A DNA stretch of 64,000 nt from Bretschneidera sinensis (GCA_023935145.1 CM043703.1:25567727-25631726); one strand, 5' to 3'; positions 10,480 to 21,941 are shown, numbered from the stretch's first letter. Translations and numbers: made by a program. Notes: a model not told the origin generated them from the letters alone.

Positions 10480-11146
10480 GGGAGGAATGTAAATATAAAC
10501 AGGTATTAATCAAGTTAAATACTCTAACAAGGCTATAACAAAGATAATCAATGAATAAATGTGTGGTAAAGCATAACTAGGGCTTCAGTCAAGCCCTGTA
10601 GGAGTTTAGTTACACATGCTAAGTAAAGTAAACATGCTAAACATAAAAACAGAAAACTAAAACCGAAGAAACTCGGGAGACGAGTCGTCAATTCTTCTCC
10701 TAAGCTCTGTACTTCGAGTCTAGAACCAAAGGTGTCTGTTATGTGTTTTTACAGGGCTATTTATAGGGTCTTAATGGCGTCACAAAAACCTAATTCCGTT
10801 TTGGAGTCAGAAGACATCTTTCCAATTTTGGCTCTACCACCTCTGGAGTAATTGCGCTCGAGCATATGCGGGATGCGCTTGATCGCATATGTGTGCTCGA
10901 GCCTACTTCAAGTGCGCTCGTATGCTTGTGCGCTCGATCTCAAGGGGGGTGCGCTTGAGCACACATTGCTGGAGGGCAGAACTTCACTTTTTGCTTCTAA
11001 AAGCTCCATTTTGTTATTTTTTTGTCCAAGACTTGTGAAAAACACACAAAACACAAAAGTGAAGTATAATCTACTAAAATAGATAAGTAAAGAGTCTAAC
11101 AAGTATAAATTAATGGGCTTAAATATAACAATTTAAACACTTATCA
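10480..11146 (-). repeat. Truncated 3' LTR of element D
   Basis: Nearly identical by eye to 14350-15016 of the right LTR; the terminal AAACACTTATCA corresponds to the LTR 5' end TGATAAGTG on the minus strand. Sequence equivalent to 13740-14350 is missing. The break shows CATAGG in both parental sequences, a possible microhomology deletion. A GC-rich cluster with GTGCGCTCGA words lies at 10850-10970. ORFs seen across it are LTR artefacts. Confidence 0.75.
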
Positions 11147-12536
11147 CACCCCCAAACTTACATATTACTAGTCCTTTAGCAATACGAAACCAAAAACTAT
11201 GTTGAAACAAAATTTTAAAGATAAATTCATTTTCATGGTACTCAAAAATATTTGGGTTGTGCATAAAACCATGATAACCGTTCATGAGTAAGCTTATAAT
11301 AAAAACATATTTTGGATTGCAAAAGGACTTTTAAAATTTTTATGTTAACCACCTAAGGTTGGCTTAAGGCATCGCAAGTTTGATTTGTGTGTGATGGATT
11401 AGCACATACGAGATGGGGTTTTCACATAATTTTAGTGGATAGTGTTTCGGTTCCCAACTTTTATCAAATTTCTTGTCAAAAAGAACAAATTGGCATAATA
11501 CTTGCTTCTTTTTCTTTTCCTTTTATCATGCGATCTTTGCCATGTTGAGTTTCATCTAGCTTTCTATTTGACCCTTGTAACAAGTGTTTGGCCAATGACT
11601 TCCAAACCAGATGGTTTTAAGGCATTAGGTATGAAGACACCCCTAAGGACTTTACTAACTCGAGTCAAAAAGGCTACGAAACTTAACAGGTTTTTAATGC
11701 TTCGTAATGAAACTCCCACCTTTTGACGTGAACACTCAATGCTTACTGAGGCAAGAGGCCCAGTTACTCAGTGTAAAGTTGATTTTTGGAAGCTTTTTGA
11801 TTTTCTTTTCGCATGATGAACATATTTTTTTTATGCCAAAGGGTTCTTTTCAACAAGTTATTTGACTACAGTTTAGGTAATGGAAACATATGCAAAAGAA
11901 TTATATGTCATACCTCACACAAATGCGTGCTAAATGTGCTTGTGCAAATTTAAATCAAACTCGTGAATTCTTATGTGCCTTGAGGTAGTTAACTCAACTT
12001 TGTAAAATTCCTAATACAAGACTATGTGTTCTAGTTTGTAAGCTTACTAATGAAGTGTTATCAAATTTTTAATTCAACCAAAATTTTTGTTTACCTATTG
12101 ATCATGCATTTATCTTTTCTATAAAAAAAAACTGGGACTTAGTGTGTGCATGTGTTTCAAGTGCGTGTGTGATAGTATCTAGTATCTCCCACTACCCCCA
12201 AACTTAAAATACACATTGTCCCCAATGTGTGTGGCATGGAAAGATCTGACCTAGGAGATGGAGAACTAGGTTGCTTGCTTTGCTTATAACACGCCCCCAA
12301 ACTTGAACTGGATACACACACTAAGTACCTGACAAAGAAAAATAAATGTTGTTATGGAAAACAAGAAATATAAATACTAGATATGTAAATATAAATATAA
12401 ACAAAAGAAAAATATTAAAATGAAAAAGGATAAGTCTAGGGTGCCTCCCATGAGCGCTAAGTTTAACGTCTTCAGCCGGACCAAGCCTTATTCTTTCCCT
12501 AAACAAAGATTGGCAGCAACTGGCACATGTAGTGTC
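11147..12536 (-). other. Element D non-coding interior
   Basis: No pol domains. It is conserved with element C at 43552-44871. Three copies of CCCCCAAACTT (AAGTTTGGGGG on the element's sense strand) lie at 11149-11159, 12195-12205 and 12294-12304; the first is the expected purine tract. A well conserved block around 12435-12485 (GCCTCCCATGAGCGCTAAG) is shared with C at 44826-44860. Confidence 0.6.
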
Positions 12537-13463
12537 TTATTCTCTCCCATATAATTCAAATGCTTCGGCAATTACTTCAACTCTAAATTTGGTACCTGGA
12601 AAATAAAAGGGAAAAAAAGTAGTATTAGAAGGCATAAGAGTGTCAAATGGATCGGTGTACTTACTTGGATGCTTTGGATAGGCCTCTAAGAGGTGCACAG
12701 TTTCAATGATGTCATCAGTAACATCTTCAGATTTTGGCTCAATATCTGATCCTTTGAAATAATAGGTGAAGGTGGTCTCCAATGGATCAATATGATGGTC
12801 ATGAAAAACTTGTTCAACAACACTTTGCTTTTGTTTACTTAGCTCCTTAGCTAATTGCCCCACTTGTACTTTCAATATTTGAATGGCTTGTTCATGCTGT
12901 GCAGTAGTTTGTCTTATCTCAGTCCGAAATCGCATTTCTTCTGCCATAAACTGATCTTGTAAGGTCATTAATTGTTGTTGCTTAGTTGCCAACTCCATCA
13001 CAAGACTCTCTAGGTCGCTTTTCTTTGATTCGGGAACTGAGTGGGCTGCTTGTTGGAAGTTTCTTTGTTGCCCTTGAAGGTTCCATGCATTTTGATCGTT
13101 GCTCCATGAGAAGTTGGGGTGATTTCACCATTCTGGATTGTAGGTATTTGCATATGGATCATAGTTGTTTGGTCCCACATAGTTTGCTTGCTCTCGATTT
13201 GCAGATGAATATAAATGGCAAGTTTCAGTAGTGTGATCAAAACGACTAGAAATAGCACATACTTGGAGTGGTGTAACTTGTGGCCTAGGTGAGGCAATCC
13301 GAGCAATCATAACTTCTACAAGCATATCTACCTTTCTTTCCATAGCGTCCACCCAATTTGGAAATCCACTATTTGAGTTTACTTTATTCATGCCCTTGCT
13401 CTTTACTTCTTGCTCTATATTGAGTGGAAAACAGATTGGATTTTTGGATCGAAGCCCTTGCAT
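12537..13463 (-). pseudogene. gag: Element D gag-like ORF (C-terminal Gypsy gag)
   Basis: The two ORFs 13463-13125 and 13001-12537 are in the same frame, separated by nonsense codons, so they are one broken gag. Order of parts: helix around NWVDAMERKVDML; a zinc-knuckle relic CAISSRFDHTTETC in which the second Cys is Ser; NYDPYANTYNPEW; then a Gln-rich coiled-coil-like region (ATKQQQLMTLQDQ, QVGQLAKELSKQKQ) and an acidic tail. Athila/Tat-type gag proteins have this NNPYSNTYNPGW-knuckle-coil style of C-terminus. The usual N-terminal gag domain is absent. Confidence 0.6.
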
Positions 13464-13529
13464 GAATCGGTGAATGATATGTGAGTGCAGCAGTCAAACA
13501 CTGCTGCTCAGATAACTCCCTACCTCAAT

Positions 13530-13565
13530 TGCGCTCAATCGCACTAGGGAGTGCGCTCGATCACA
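13530..13565. repeat. Palindrome-rich cluster in element D leader
   Basis: Contains ATTGCGCTCAATCGCACT and GTGCGCTCGATCACA, the same word that is clustered in the D and C LTRs. It lies between PBS and gag on the element's sense strand. Confidence 0.55.
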
Positions 13566-13712
13566 AGTGGCACAGAAAGCTTCCTGGGGTGCCTGAAACA
13601 GAGAAAAAAAAGATTTGATTAGGGTTTTTAGTAAAATGAAAAATATAAGATAAAAACAGAATAAAAAATAATGGTAACTGAATGAGAATTTAATTCTAAA
13701 AGAAATTTAGCG

Positions 13713-13733
13713 CAATCCCCGGCAACAGCGCCA
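13713..13733 (-). promoter_or_regulatory. Primer binding site of element D (tRNA-Asp type)
   Basis: On the minus strand it reads TGGCGCTGTTGCCGGGGATT, starting 6 bp after the 5' LTR. TGGCGCCGTTGCCGGGG is the usual PBS of Athila/Tat-lineage Gypsy elements; D has one changed base. Confidence 0.7.
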
Positions 13734-13739
13734 AAAACT

Positions 13740-15016
13740 TGTTGAGCGTTTATTTACTTAAATAATTAGGCAAATAATCGTTCTAGTTTTACTTGCAAGT
13801 GCACAAGGTCTGTGGTAGCATGGTGTGCAAGTGCGAGATCATTTCCACAGAGATTGGTGAATTTCTATCTAGAACTAATTTCTTTAAGTTAAAAGAGAAA
13901 TAATAGTTGATAGTGAGTGAATAACTATAATGAGAAACATAGGGCTATGATATCCACCATTAATTATACTTTCCCACTTACTAAGGTTTCAATGCTTTAG
14001 CCTTATCATGAATATCTAATGGTTGCCAACCTAAGGGCTTGGCCCACACCTTAGGCTATTGATCTCCCTACACAACGAGTTAGGCATAGTGTATACTCTA
14101 ACTCTTTTCTCTCTTTAAGGGATTCAGTATGGGTGTATACTGAGTTGTTCCTTAAGAGAGCGTGAGGGCTGTGGAGATCGACAACCACACGGGACCTAGG
14201 GCTTAGTCTACTCCCGGTTTCCCATGTTGATTAACCCGGGAATCCAGTGTGGATATCCCTTGTTACTAATGTCGAACCTAGGACTCGGTCATCTAAATTG
14301 ATTCAACTAACCTATCCATACCACATACATACGTTGATCAGGCACATACATAGGAGGAATGTAAATATAAACAGGTATTAATCAAGTTAAATACTCTACA
14401 AGGCTATAGCAAAGATAGTCAATGAATAAATGTGTGGTAAAGCATAACTATGGCTTCAATCAAGCCCTATAGGAGTTTAGTTACACATGCTAAGTAAAGT
14501 AAACATGCTAAACATAAAAACAGAAAACTAAAACCGAAGAAACTCGGGAGACGAGTCGTCAATTCTTCTCCTAAGCTCTCTACTTCGAGTCTAGAACCAA
14601 AGGTATCTGTTATGTGTTTTTGCAGGGCTATTTATAGGGTATTCATGGCGTCACAAACCCTAATTCTGTTTTGGAGTCGGAAGACATCTTTCTAATTCTG
14701 GCTCTGCCGCCTTTAGAGTAATTGCACTCGAGCATATGCGGTATGCGCTCGATCGCATATGTGCACTCGAGCCTACTTCAAGTGCGCTCGTATGCTTGTG
14801 CGCTCGATCTCGAAGGGGGTGCGCTCGAGTGCACTTTGCTGGAGGGAAAAATTTCACTTTTTGCTTCTAAAAGCTCCATTTTGTTATCTTTTTGTCCAAG
14901 ACCTGTGAAAAACACACAAAACACAAAAGTGAAGTATAATCTACTAAAATAGATAAGTAAAGAGTCTAACAAGTGTAAATTAGGGGGCTTAAATATCACT
15001 ATTTAAGCATTTATCA
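13740..15016 (-). repeat. 5' LTR of element D
   Basis: 1277 bp. On the minus strand it starts TGATAAATGC and ends CGCTCAACA. It carries the GTGCGCTCGA/GATCGCATATG palindrome cluster at 14725-14845. Sequence to its right (15017 on) is minus-strand Copia RT of element B. Short ORFs inside it are not genes. Confidence 0.75.
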
Positions 15017-15140
15017 AGCCCTTAGCTACTAGTCTAGCCTTGTTCCTAGTTACTATTCCATTTTCATCCATTTTATTTCTATATACCTATTTAGTACCTA
15101 TGATTGTATGATTCTTTGGTCTAGGAACTAGAGTCCATAT
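15017..15140 (-). pseudogene. Element B RT fragment between D and A
   Basis: The minus-strand translation matches the N-terminal Copia RT stretch found in A (20100-20190) and F (55430-55530), including KMDENG and TRNKARLV. It continues on the other side of element A at 25318, with CATAT/CATAC as the near-duplicated target. Confidence 0.7.
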
Positions 15141-16338
15141 TGTTGACCCATATTTGATTTTAATAATGAAAAAAGACTACTTTAATTGTACTAATAGTTT
15201 TATCTAAGTGTTTAAATAGTAAAAGCATTCAACATAGAAACAATATGAAAGAACTCAACTCGATTCAGGCGCCAAGACAAGACAGAAGATCTAGAATAGA
15301 CATTAAGGTAATTGAAACAATTATAAATCTCTCTTGTTCAATTATATAGCTTGATTTGTGGCTCAATTTACAAAAAGACTTTGACAAATCTAACCATACA
15401 ACAGTTACTAAATCAAAAATAGTTTTGAAACATGAAAAACTAGGTTGAAGGACAACCTAGTCGACTGGCTCCATATACCAATTGATTGGGATATAGGACA
15501 GAAGGTTCCTGGTCGACTGGTGTTAAGGATCTAGTCGACTGGTAACTGAGAGAAAAAGTTCTCAATCGACTGGTGCTTAGGACCTAGTCGACTGGTACTC
15601 TCCCATAGCCTAAAAAGTGAAGTTTTTCACTTAACCCAGTCGACTGGTACAAGGACCCAATCGACTGGTAATTCAAAAATATGACCGTTTGAGATGTGGG
15701 ACTTGAGCATTTAATACTCCAAACCTACCAAGTTAGTGTCAAACGACCATATTGATTCAAGGCTATATAAACCCACTTCAATGAGCATTTAAAAACAAAA
15801 GAGAACACACTCAATTTACAAGATAGCACATTAATTCTCAAAAGCCTTGAAAAATTTATTGTTGAGCCATTCTTCAAGCTTGTTTTTGAAAGAGAGAAAT
15901 TGGTCATTTGTAAAAGCACTTATTGCTATCTCTCAACAGCAAATTTCATTTATTGTAAAGGAAAATAGTTGTAATAACTCTTAGAGTGTTTAGGATTAAA
16001 CACTACATTGTAACTTCCGTGAGGAAGAAAGTGACTTCTGTGAAGAAGAGACTGGTTGTAAGGTTTGTGCAACACCCACTAAGTTGCACGACTAAGGTTT
16101 TAGTGGATTAATTCAATGAGGTTCCTTGAAGAGAGTGGACGTATTGTCGGAGAGATTTCAATATTGCCAAACCACTATAAACAGAGTTTGCATATTCTCT
16201 TCTTTAAACTCATTTACTTGAAAGCATATTATTTGTATGTATGCTTTGTGTATTTAACTATTTAAAAACTTACAAGTAAATTAGAAAAAGTTTTTAAAAC
16301 CCAATTCACCCACTCTTAGGTTTGAATCTCGGCTTACA
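15141..16338 (+). repeat. 5' LTR of element A, with palindrome array
   Basis: TG...CA ends, ATTGGTATCAGAGC follows at once. Eight degenerate copies of ACCAGTCGACTGGT lie at 15453-15670. A TATA-like GGCTATATAAACCC at about 15761-15774, about 95 bp after the array, is conserved in all LTRs of the family and is a likely promoter; the transcript start is probably just downstream. Confidence 0.85.
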
Positions 16339-16340
16339 AT

Positions 16341-16352
16341 TGGTATCAGAGC
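16341..16352 (+). promoter_or_regulatory. Primer binding site of element A (initiator tRNA-Met)
   Basis: TGGTATCAGAGC, complementary to the 3' end of plant initiator tRNA-Met, begins two bases after the LTR end, the standard Copia arrangement. Confidence 0.85.
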
Positions 16353-16393
16353 TTCGTACTCAATTTCAGGCTTAGAATCATTGAGTTGATCAG

Positions 16394-18349
16394 ATGGCAT
16401 CTAATAGCTATACTGAAGGGTATTCTTAGACTAGGCCTCCCTTGTTCAATGACTCCAATTATAACTATTGGAAAAACAGAATGAAAATCTTTGTCGAATG
16501 ACAACATTACAATCTATGGAGGGTAATTGAAGAGAGACCTAGAATGCCTACAAAGGAAATAATCATTGGAGAAATTAATCATACAATGCCTAAACTCAAA
16601 ACAGAGTTTAATGAAGAGGATTGTAGAACGACGTCTCTTAATAGTAGAGTAAGTAGCATGTTACATTGTGCTGTAGATATTGTTGAATACAATAAAATTT
16701 TTGCATGTATTTCAGCTAAAGAAATTTGGGATAAATTGCAAGTTACATATGAAGGAACTAGCGAAGTTAAAAAATCAAAAATCTATATGCTAGTATCCGA
16801 ATATGAAACTTTCAAAATGTCTCCAAATAAAGCTATTTCTCAAATGCACTCACATTTTACTACCATTGTTAACAGTCTAATGCTTTTTGGTAGGAACATT
16901 GAGGAATTTGAACTAATAAGGAAGATCTTAAAGTCTTTGCCATCCACTTGGAAAACAAAGAAGACGACCATCATGTAGGCCAAAGATCTCGACAAACTTG
17001 ATGTCGAAATACTTCTCGGATCACTATTGATATATGAGATGGAGGAAATGAATCCTGTTGTCAATGATGATGAGAAGAAGAAAAAGATGATTGCTCTTAA
17101 GGCCTCTACAAGCAACAAAGAGGAAGAGAAAGAAGAAGAGGATGAGAGCAGTGAAGAAGATAGTGAGATGGCTTTAATCACCAAAAGGTTTCACAAGTTC
17201 TTGAAAAAGAGAAAAAAATCTTACACAAGGGAATCCACTTTAAAAAGGAAACCTCTTGTATGTTACGGTTGCAAGAAGCCCGGTCACATCAAGGTCGATT
17301 GTACAGCAACAAGCAAACCATATAAAAGCTTCAAAAAGAAAGCTACGATTGCAACCATATAGAGTGATGATGAAGAAGAAGAATCTTCGGACAATGACAT
17401 CAGATACGAGGAGATTTCCAACCTATGCTTGATGGCAATCGACGATGAGAATGAGGTATCAACTTCTTCCTCTTCTAATAATAATATTGTTAGTAGTAGT
17501 GAAGGGTTAATTGAGGTTATAAATGAAATGCATGTAGAATTGAAGAAATTTGATTCTAGGAATACCACCCTAAAAAAGGAAGCCTCATCTCTTTCTAAAG
17601 AGATGGAAGGCTTAAGGGAAGAAAAAGAAACACTATGTTCCATGCTTTATAACTCTTCACAAGATTTTCTAAAAAATGAAAATGAAATTCTAAAGAAGAA
17701 AATAATGGAATTGAATAGCACCGTATCTAGACTTATATTTAGAAAAAAAAAGCTATATGAAGTGCTATCTAGCCAAAGGCTAAGTGGAGGAAAATCCGGC
17801 TTGGGTTATTCCCTATTAGGAAAGTAAAAATCAAAAGAGACCTTGTTCAGGAAAGCAACATGTGTGAATGAAGCCTCCATTTCCAAGGCCACTAGCAAGA
17901 TTAAAAGTACTCCCTCAATATATGCTAGTAAGTATGAAAATATGAATTTAAATTCTAATGCATATACTATAGGTAGGCATCCTAGAAATACTCATGCATA
18001 TATGTATGCTCACTCAAGAAATGCATATGCTAGGAATAATCATTCAAAGAATGCATATACTAGCAATGCAGATCCTAAGAATTACCATCATGTGTATCCT
18101 AGAAATTATCATCATACATTTCCTAGAGATAACATGCATATTCATAATTTTCATAATAGAAACATGTACTCTAGGATTGCTCATCCAAGGAATTATAGAC
18201 ATGCACAATTAAGAAATCCTATAAATTTCAATAACTATTATCCTAGGATTATGCATCATCAACATGTCTATAATTTTAGAGCACCTTATAATGTTAAGAA
18301 GGTATGGGTCTCTAAAGGAACCGTATTTTCTAGAACTAACCCCAAATGA
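16394..18349 (+). pseudogene. gag: Element A gag (UBN2-type gag, zinc knuckle, His/Asn-rich repeat tail)
   Basis: One reading frame from ATG 16394 (MASNSYTEG) to 18349, broken only by five nonsense codons. Parts in order: UBN2/Copia gag region with IWDKLQVTYEG and ISQMHSHFTTI; acidic linker (EEDESSEED); zinc knuckle CYGCKKPGHIKVDC (CX2CX4HX4C) at about 17260-17302; a coiled-coil-like stretch (LKKEASSLSKEMEGLREEK) at 17550-17640; and a tail of imperfect repeats rich in His, Asn, Arg and Tyr (HPRNYRHA, YPRDNMH, AHSRNAYARN) at 17960-18280. Long gag proteins with coiled coils are typical of Sireviruses. It runs in frame into the protease. Confidence 0.8.
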
Positions 18350-21300
18350 CCCAAGAAATTTTGGGTACCTAAGAGTGCAATTGTGTATCCTTGTGCAATG
18401 TAGATATGTCTCTACACCAAGAAAAAATGTAACTATTGGTACCTTGATAGTGGATGCTCAAAGCACATGATCGATGATCAAAGCATGTTCAAAGAGCTAA
18501 CTCTAAGGGATGGTGGACACGTCACCATTGGAGACAATATAAAGATTAAGATCATTGGGTATGGAAAAGTTGGTAATGATTTCTCAACCATTGATTATGT
18601 ATTGTATGTGCAAGGCCTTAAGCCAAATTTGCTTAGTATTAGTAAACTATGTGATAAAGGCAACAAAGCCATATTTGAAACCTCTCATTGTCTAGTTATA
18701 AATATCAAGAGTAACAAGATCAAATTTGTTGGCCATAGACATGAAAATGTTTATATAGTTTATTTAAAATATTTGCATTCTGAAAATGAAAAATGTTTTC
18801 TCGTATTTAGTGAAAATCCATGGCTATGGCATAGAAGATTTGGTCATGTGAATATGGATTTACGTAAAATCATTTCAAGAAAAGATTTAGTCATTGGACT
18901 TACAAAAATCAAATTTGAAAAAGACAATGTGTATGATGCTTGCCAAATGGGAAAACAAACTAGAATTTCCTTTAAATAAAAAAATATAGTCTCAACTACT
19001 AAACCATTTGAACTTCTACATATGGACTTGTTTGGTCCAATAAGTACCATAAGTCTAGGTTGCCATCAATATGCTCTTGTTATTGTTGATGACTATTCAA
19101 TATATACCTTTGTTATTTTTATTACTTACAAGTATGAAGTTTACAAGGATTTGTGAACTTTTGTAAAAAAGTTCAAAATGAAAAAAAAAATTTATTTCAA
19201 GTATTAGAAGTGATCATGGAAAAGAATTTGAAAACCAAAGCTTTTCAAAATTTTGTGATAAAAATGGAATTGATCAGAACTTTTTAGCACCTAGAACTCC
19301 TCAACAAAATGGAGTTGTTGAGAGGAAAAATAGACTTCTAGAAGAATTTGCAAGAACAATGCTTTGTGAAAATAGTTTGTCAAAATATTTTTGGGCAGAA
19401 GCCGTAAACACTTCTTTATATGTTTTAAATAAAGTTTTAATTAGGTTTATGCTTAACAAAACTCCATATGAATTATGGAAAGGTAGAAAGCCTAATATCT
19501 CTTACTTTCATGCTTTTGGCTATAAATGCTTTATCCTAAATAATAACAAAACTAACTTAGGTAAATTTAACTCAAAGACCGATGAAGGGGATATTCTTAA
19601 ATATTCAACATCTAGTAAAGCTTATAGAGACTTTAACAAAAGAACTCTAGTGGTTGAAGAATCCTTACATGTAGCCTTTGATGAGTCTAACCTAATTAAT
19701 AGTAAAGAATGTTTTTTTTTTTAATGATGATGCAGATTTCATTCTAAGGATAAAAACACCTACTCCCATTGTGACCTGAAGGAGAGCCAACCTCAAACGA
19801 GTCAAGAGATAAATGCTCTCAACGTTGATCAACCATCTATAAGTCAACAAGAGGATAATCTTTCCAAAGATTGGAGGTATGTGAAATATCATCCAATCGA
19901 TCAAGTGATTGGTGATCATTCACAAGGGGTAAGAACTCATTCCTTTATTAGAAATATTTGCAATTGTGCAGCTTATTTATCGCAAGTAGAACTTAAAACG
20001 CTTGTAGAAGCCGAGAAAGATGTTGATTGGATAAACGCTATGCAAGAAGAAATAAATCAATTTGAAAGAAAAAGTGTATGGAATCTAGTTCCTGAATCAC
20101 ACAATAATAGGAATTAAATGGGTATTTAGAAATAAAATGGATGAAAATGGAATAGTAACTAGGAACAAGGCTAGACTAGTTGCTAAGGGATATATTCAAG
20201 AAGAAGGAATAGATTTTGATGAGACCTATGCTTCCGTAGCTAGATTAGAAGCTATTTGAATGTTATTAGCCTTTGAATGCTTTAATATGTTTAAATTATT
20301 CAAATGGATGTAAAAAGTGCATTTTAAATGGCTTTATAGAAGAAGAGGTGTATGTTGAGCAACCTTTTGGATTTGAATAACCTAGTCTTCCAAACTATGT
20401 CTATAAGCTTTCTAAATATCTATATGGGTAGCTCCAAGAGCATGGTATGAAAGACTAAGTAAGTTTTTGCTTGAAAATGATTTTACAAGAGGAAGAATAA
20501 ACACAACCCTCTTCACAAAAACTCACAAAGATGACACACTACTAGTCCAAATATATGTTGATGATATTATATTTGGTGCTACTAATGGATCTATGTGTCA
20601 AGAGTTTGCTAATTGTATTTAAGGCGAATTTAAAATGAGCACGATGGGAGAGCTTACCTGCTTTCTTGGACTTCAAATCAAACAATTGAAAGAAGGCATC
20701 CTCATCAATCAATCAAAGTACACCGAGGACCTATTAAACAGATTTGAGATGGAAAGCTCAAAGTCAGTTGGCACTCCTATGAGCACCTCTACAAGACTTG
20801 ACCTAGATGAGAAAGGTAAGTGTGTAGATACTAAAACTTATAGAAGCATGATATGAGCTTTATTTTACTTAACTGCAAGTAGACCTGATATAATGTTCAG
20901 TGGATGCATGTGTGCTAGATTTCAAGCTAATCCTAAGGAATCACATGTAATTGCAATAAAAAGAATCCTTAGATATCTATAAGGGACACAAAACCTAGGA
21001 TTATGGTATTCTAGAAAATCAATTTGAGCTTGTAGGATATTCGATGCTGATTTTGCGAGTTATAGACTAGATAGAAAAGCACTAATGGAACATTCCAATT
21101 CTTGGGTGCAATGCTAACCTCTTGGTTTTCCAAGAAACAAAATTCAGTTATGCTATCAATCACTGAGGCGAAATATATAGCAACCAGAAGTTGTTATGCA
21201 CAAGTGTTGTAGATGAAACAACAGTTAGAAGATTATAGCATGAACTTTAAAAATATACTAATTCATTGTGATAACACTAGTTCTATCAACTTAACCAAAA

Positions 21301-21506
21301 ATCTTATTCAGCACTCGAGAACCAAACATATAGAAATTAGACATCACTTCATAAGAGACCATGCTCAAAAGGTTTATAATAGTCTAGAATTCGTTCCTTC
21401 AGAAGATCAAAAAGCTGATATTTTTTCAAAACCTTTAAGTGAAGATAAATTTTTCAAAATTAGACTATTGATAGGCGTGATAAACTATGATAAAATGTAT
21501 GTTTGA
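18350..21506 (+). pseudogene. pol: Element A pol (protease, integrase, RT, RNase H)
   Basis: Copia-type polyprotein, broken by many stops and at least two frameshifts (near 19145 and 19190). Visible parts: aspartic protease WYLDSGCSKHM (D at about 18446); pre-integrase zinc region WHRRFGHVNM...CDACQMGKQ (18820-18960); integrase core with VIVDDYS (about 19090) and APRTPQQNG-VVERKN (about 19290-19330); RT with the active-site YVDD at 20554-20565; RNase H with DADF (about 21045) and FSKPLSEDKF near the end. Integrase before RT defines Copia. The long 3' end overlaps nothing; the palindrome array starts about 150 bp downstream. Confidence 0.85.
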
Positions 21507-21657
21507 TTACATCAATATTCATCATATGCATATTTGACATCTAGTGAATGAGTATTAAGTCTTATTTAACACATCTCTCACTCAAGATGGCATAGATAAA
21601 CAATTTCGTGCTAAAATCTAAAGTTGGAGCTCAAAATTTTAAGTTTTCTGAAGGACC

Positions 21658-21917
21658 CAGTAAACTAGTTTGTTCACCTTAGTCGACTGGTATCCCACTG
21701 CCTATTTTACTAGTCAACTAGTATAAAGCATCCAGTCGACTAGTACTACAAGACATTGTTTGGAGCCAAAATTTGAAATTTTGTTAACCCACCCAGTCGA
21801 CTGGTATATCTCTGCCAGTTTACCTAGTCGATTGGTGTCCCGACCCAGTCGACTGGTATATTGAAAAATCCCAAAATTATGAAGGACTCGGTCGACTGGT
21901 GCCCTAACCCAGTCGAC
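21658..21917. repeat. Internal palindrome array of element A
   Basis: About nine variants of ACCAGTCGACTGGT in 260 bp (for example CTTAGTCGACTGG, ACCCAGTCGACTGG, CTAGTCGATTGG). It lies between the pol stop and the third ORF and is distinct from the arrays in the LTRs. A TATA-like TCTATAAATAG follows at 21931-21941, so this array plus TATA box mimics the LTR promoter layout and may drive the third ORF (inference). Confidence 0.75.
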
Positions 21918-21930
21918 TAGTATCACGATT

Positions 21931-21941
21931 CTATAAATAGT
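21931..21941 (+). promoter_or_regulatory. TATA-like box between internal array and third ORF
   Basis: TCTATAAATAG lies about 15 bp after the last array motif and about 190 bp before the first ATG of the third ORF (22129). In the LTRs a TATATAAA box follows the array in the same way. Function is inferred only. Confidence 0.4.

Larger units (their letters stand above)
10480..15016 (-). mobile_element. Element D: gag-only LTR retrotransposon (Athila/Tat-like, non-autonomous)
   Basis: Minus-strand order: 5' LTR 15016-13740, PBS 13733-13713 (tRNA-Asp type), palindromic leader cluster 13565-13530, gag-like frame 13463-12537, long non-coding stretch, purine tract 11159-11149, truncated 3' LTR 11146-10480. 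The 2.6-kb interior has no protease, RT, RNase H or integrase. It lies inside element B. The left LTR has lost about 610 bp together with neighbouring B sequence, so no target duplication can be seen. Confidence 0.75.

Noticed and set aside
10852..11102. ORFs on both strands, repeated at 14722-14999 and 43236-43460
   Set aside because: They lie in LTRs of D and C and arise from the GCTCGATCGCA cluster; no protein family recognised.
15453..15670. Regularly repeated CAGTCGACTGG words as a CRISPR-like array
   Set aside because: Motif spacing is irregular (about 15-60 bp), motifs are palindromic and degenerate, the setting is a plant LTR, and there are no cas genes.
16840..17643. Minus-strand Ser/Phe-rich ORFs opposite gag (also 27372-27749, 52091-52915)
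   Set aside because: Antisense shadows of the Glu/Lys-rich gag linker.
21213..21506. Separate small gene for a 97-residue protein
   Set aside because: It is the RNase H end of element A pol in a shifted frame.
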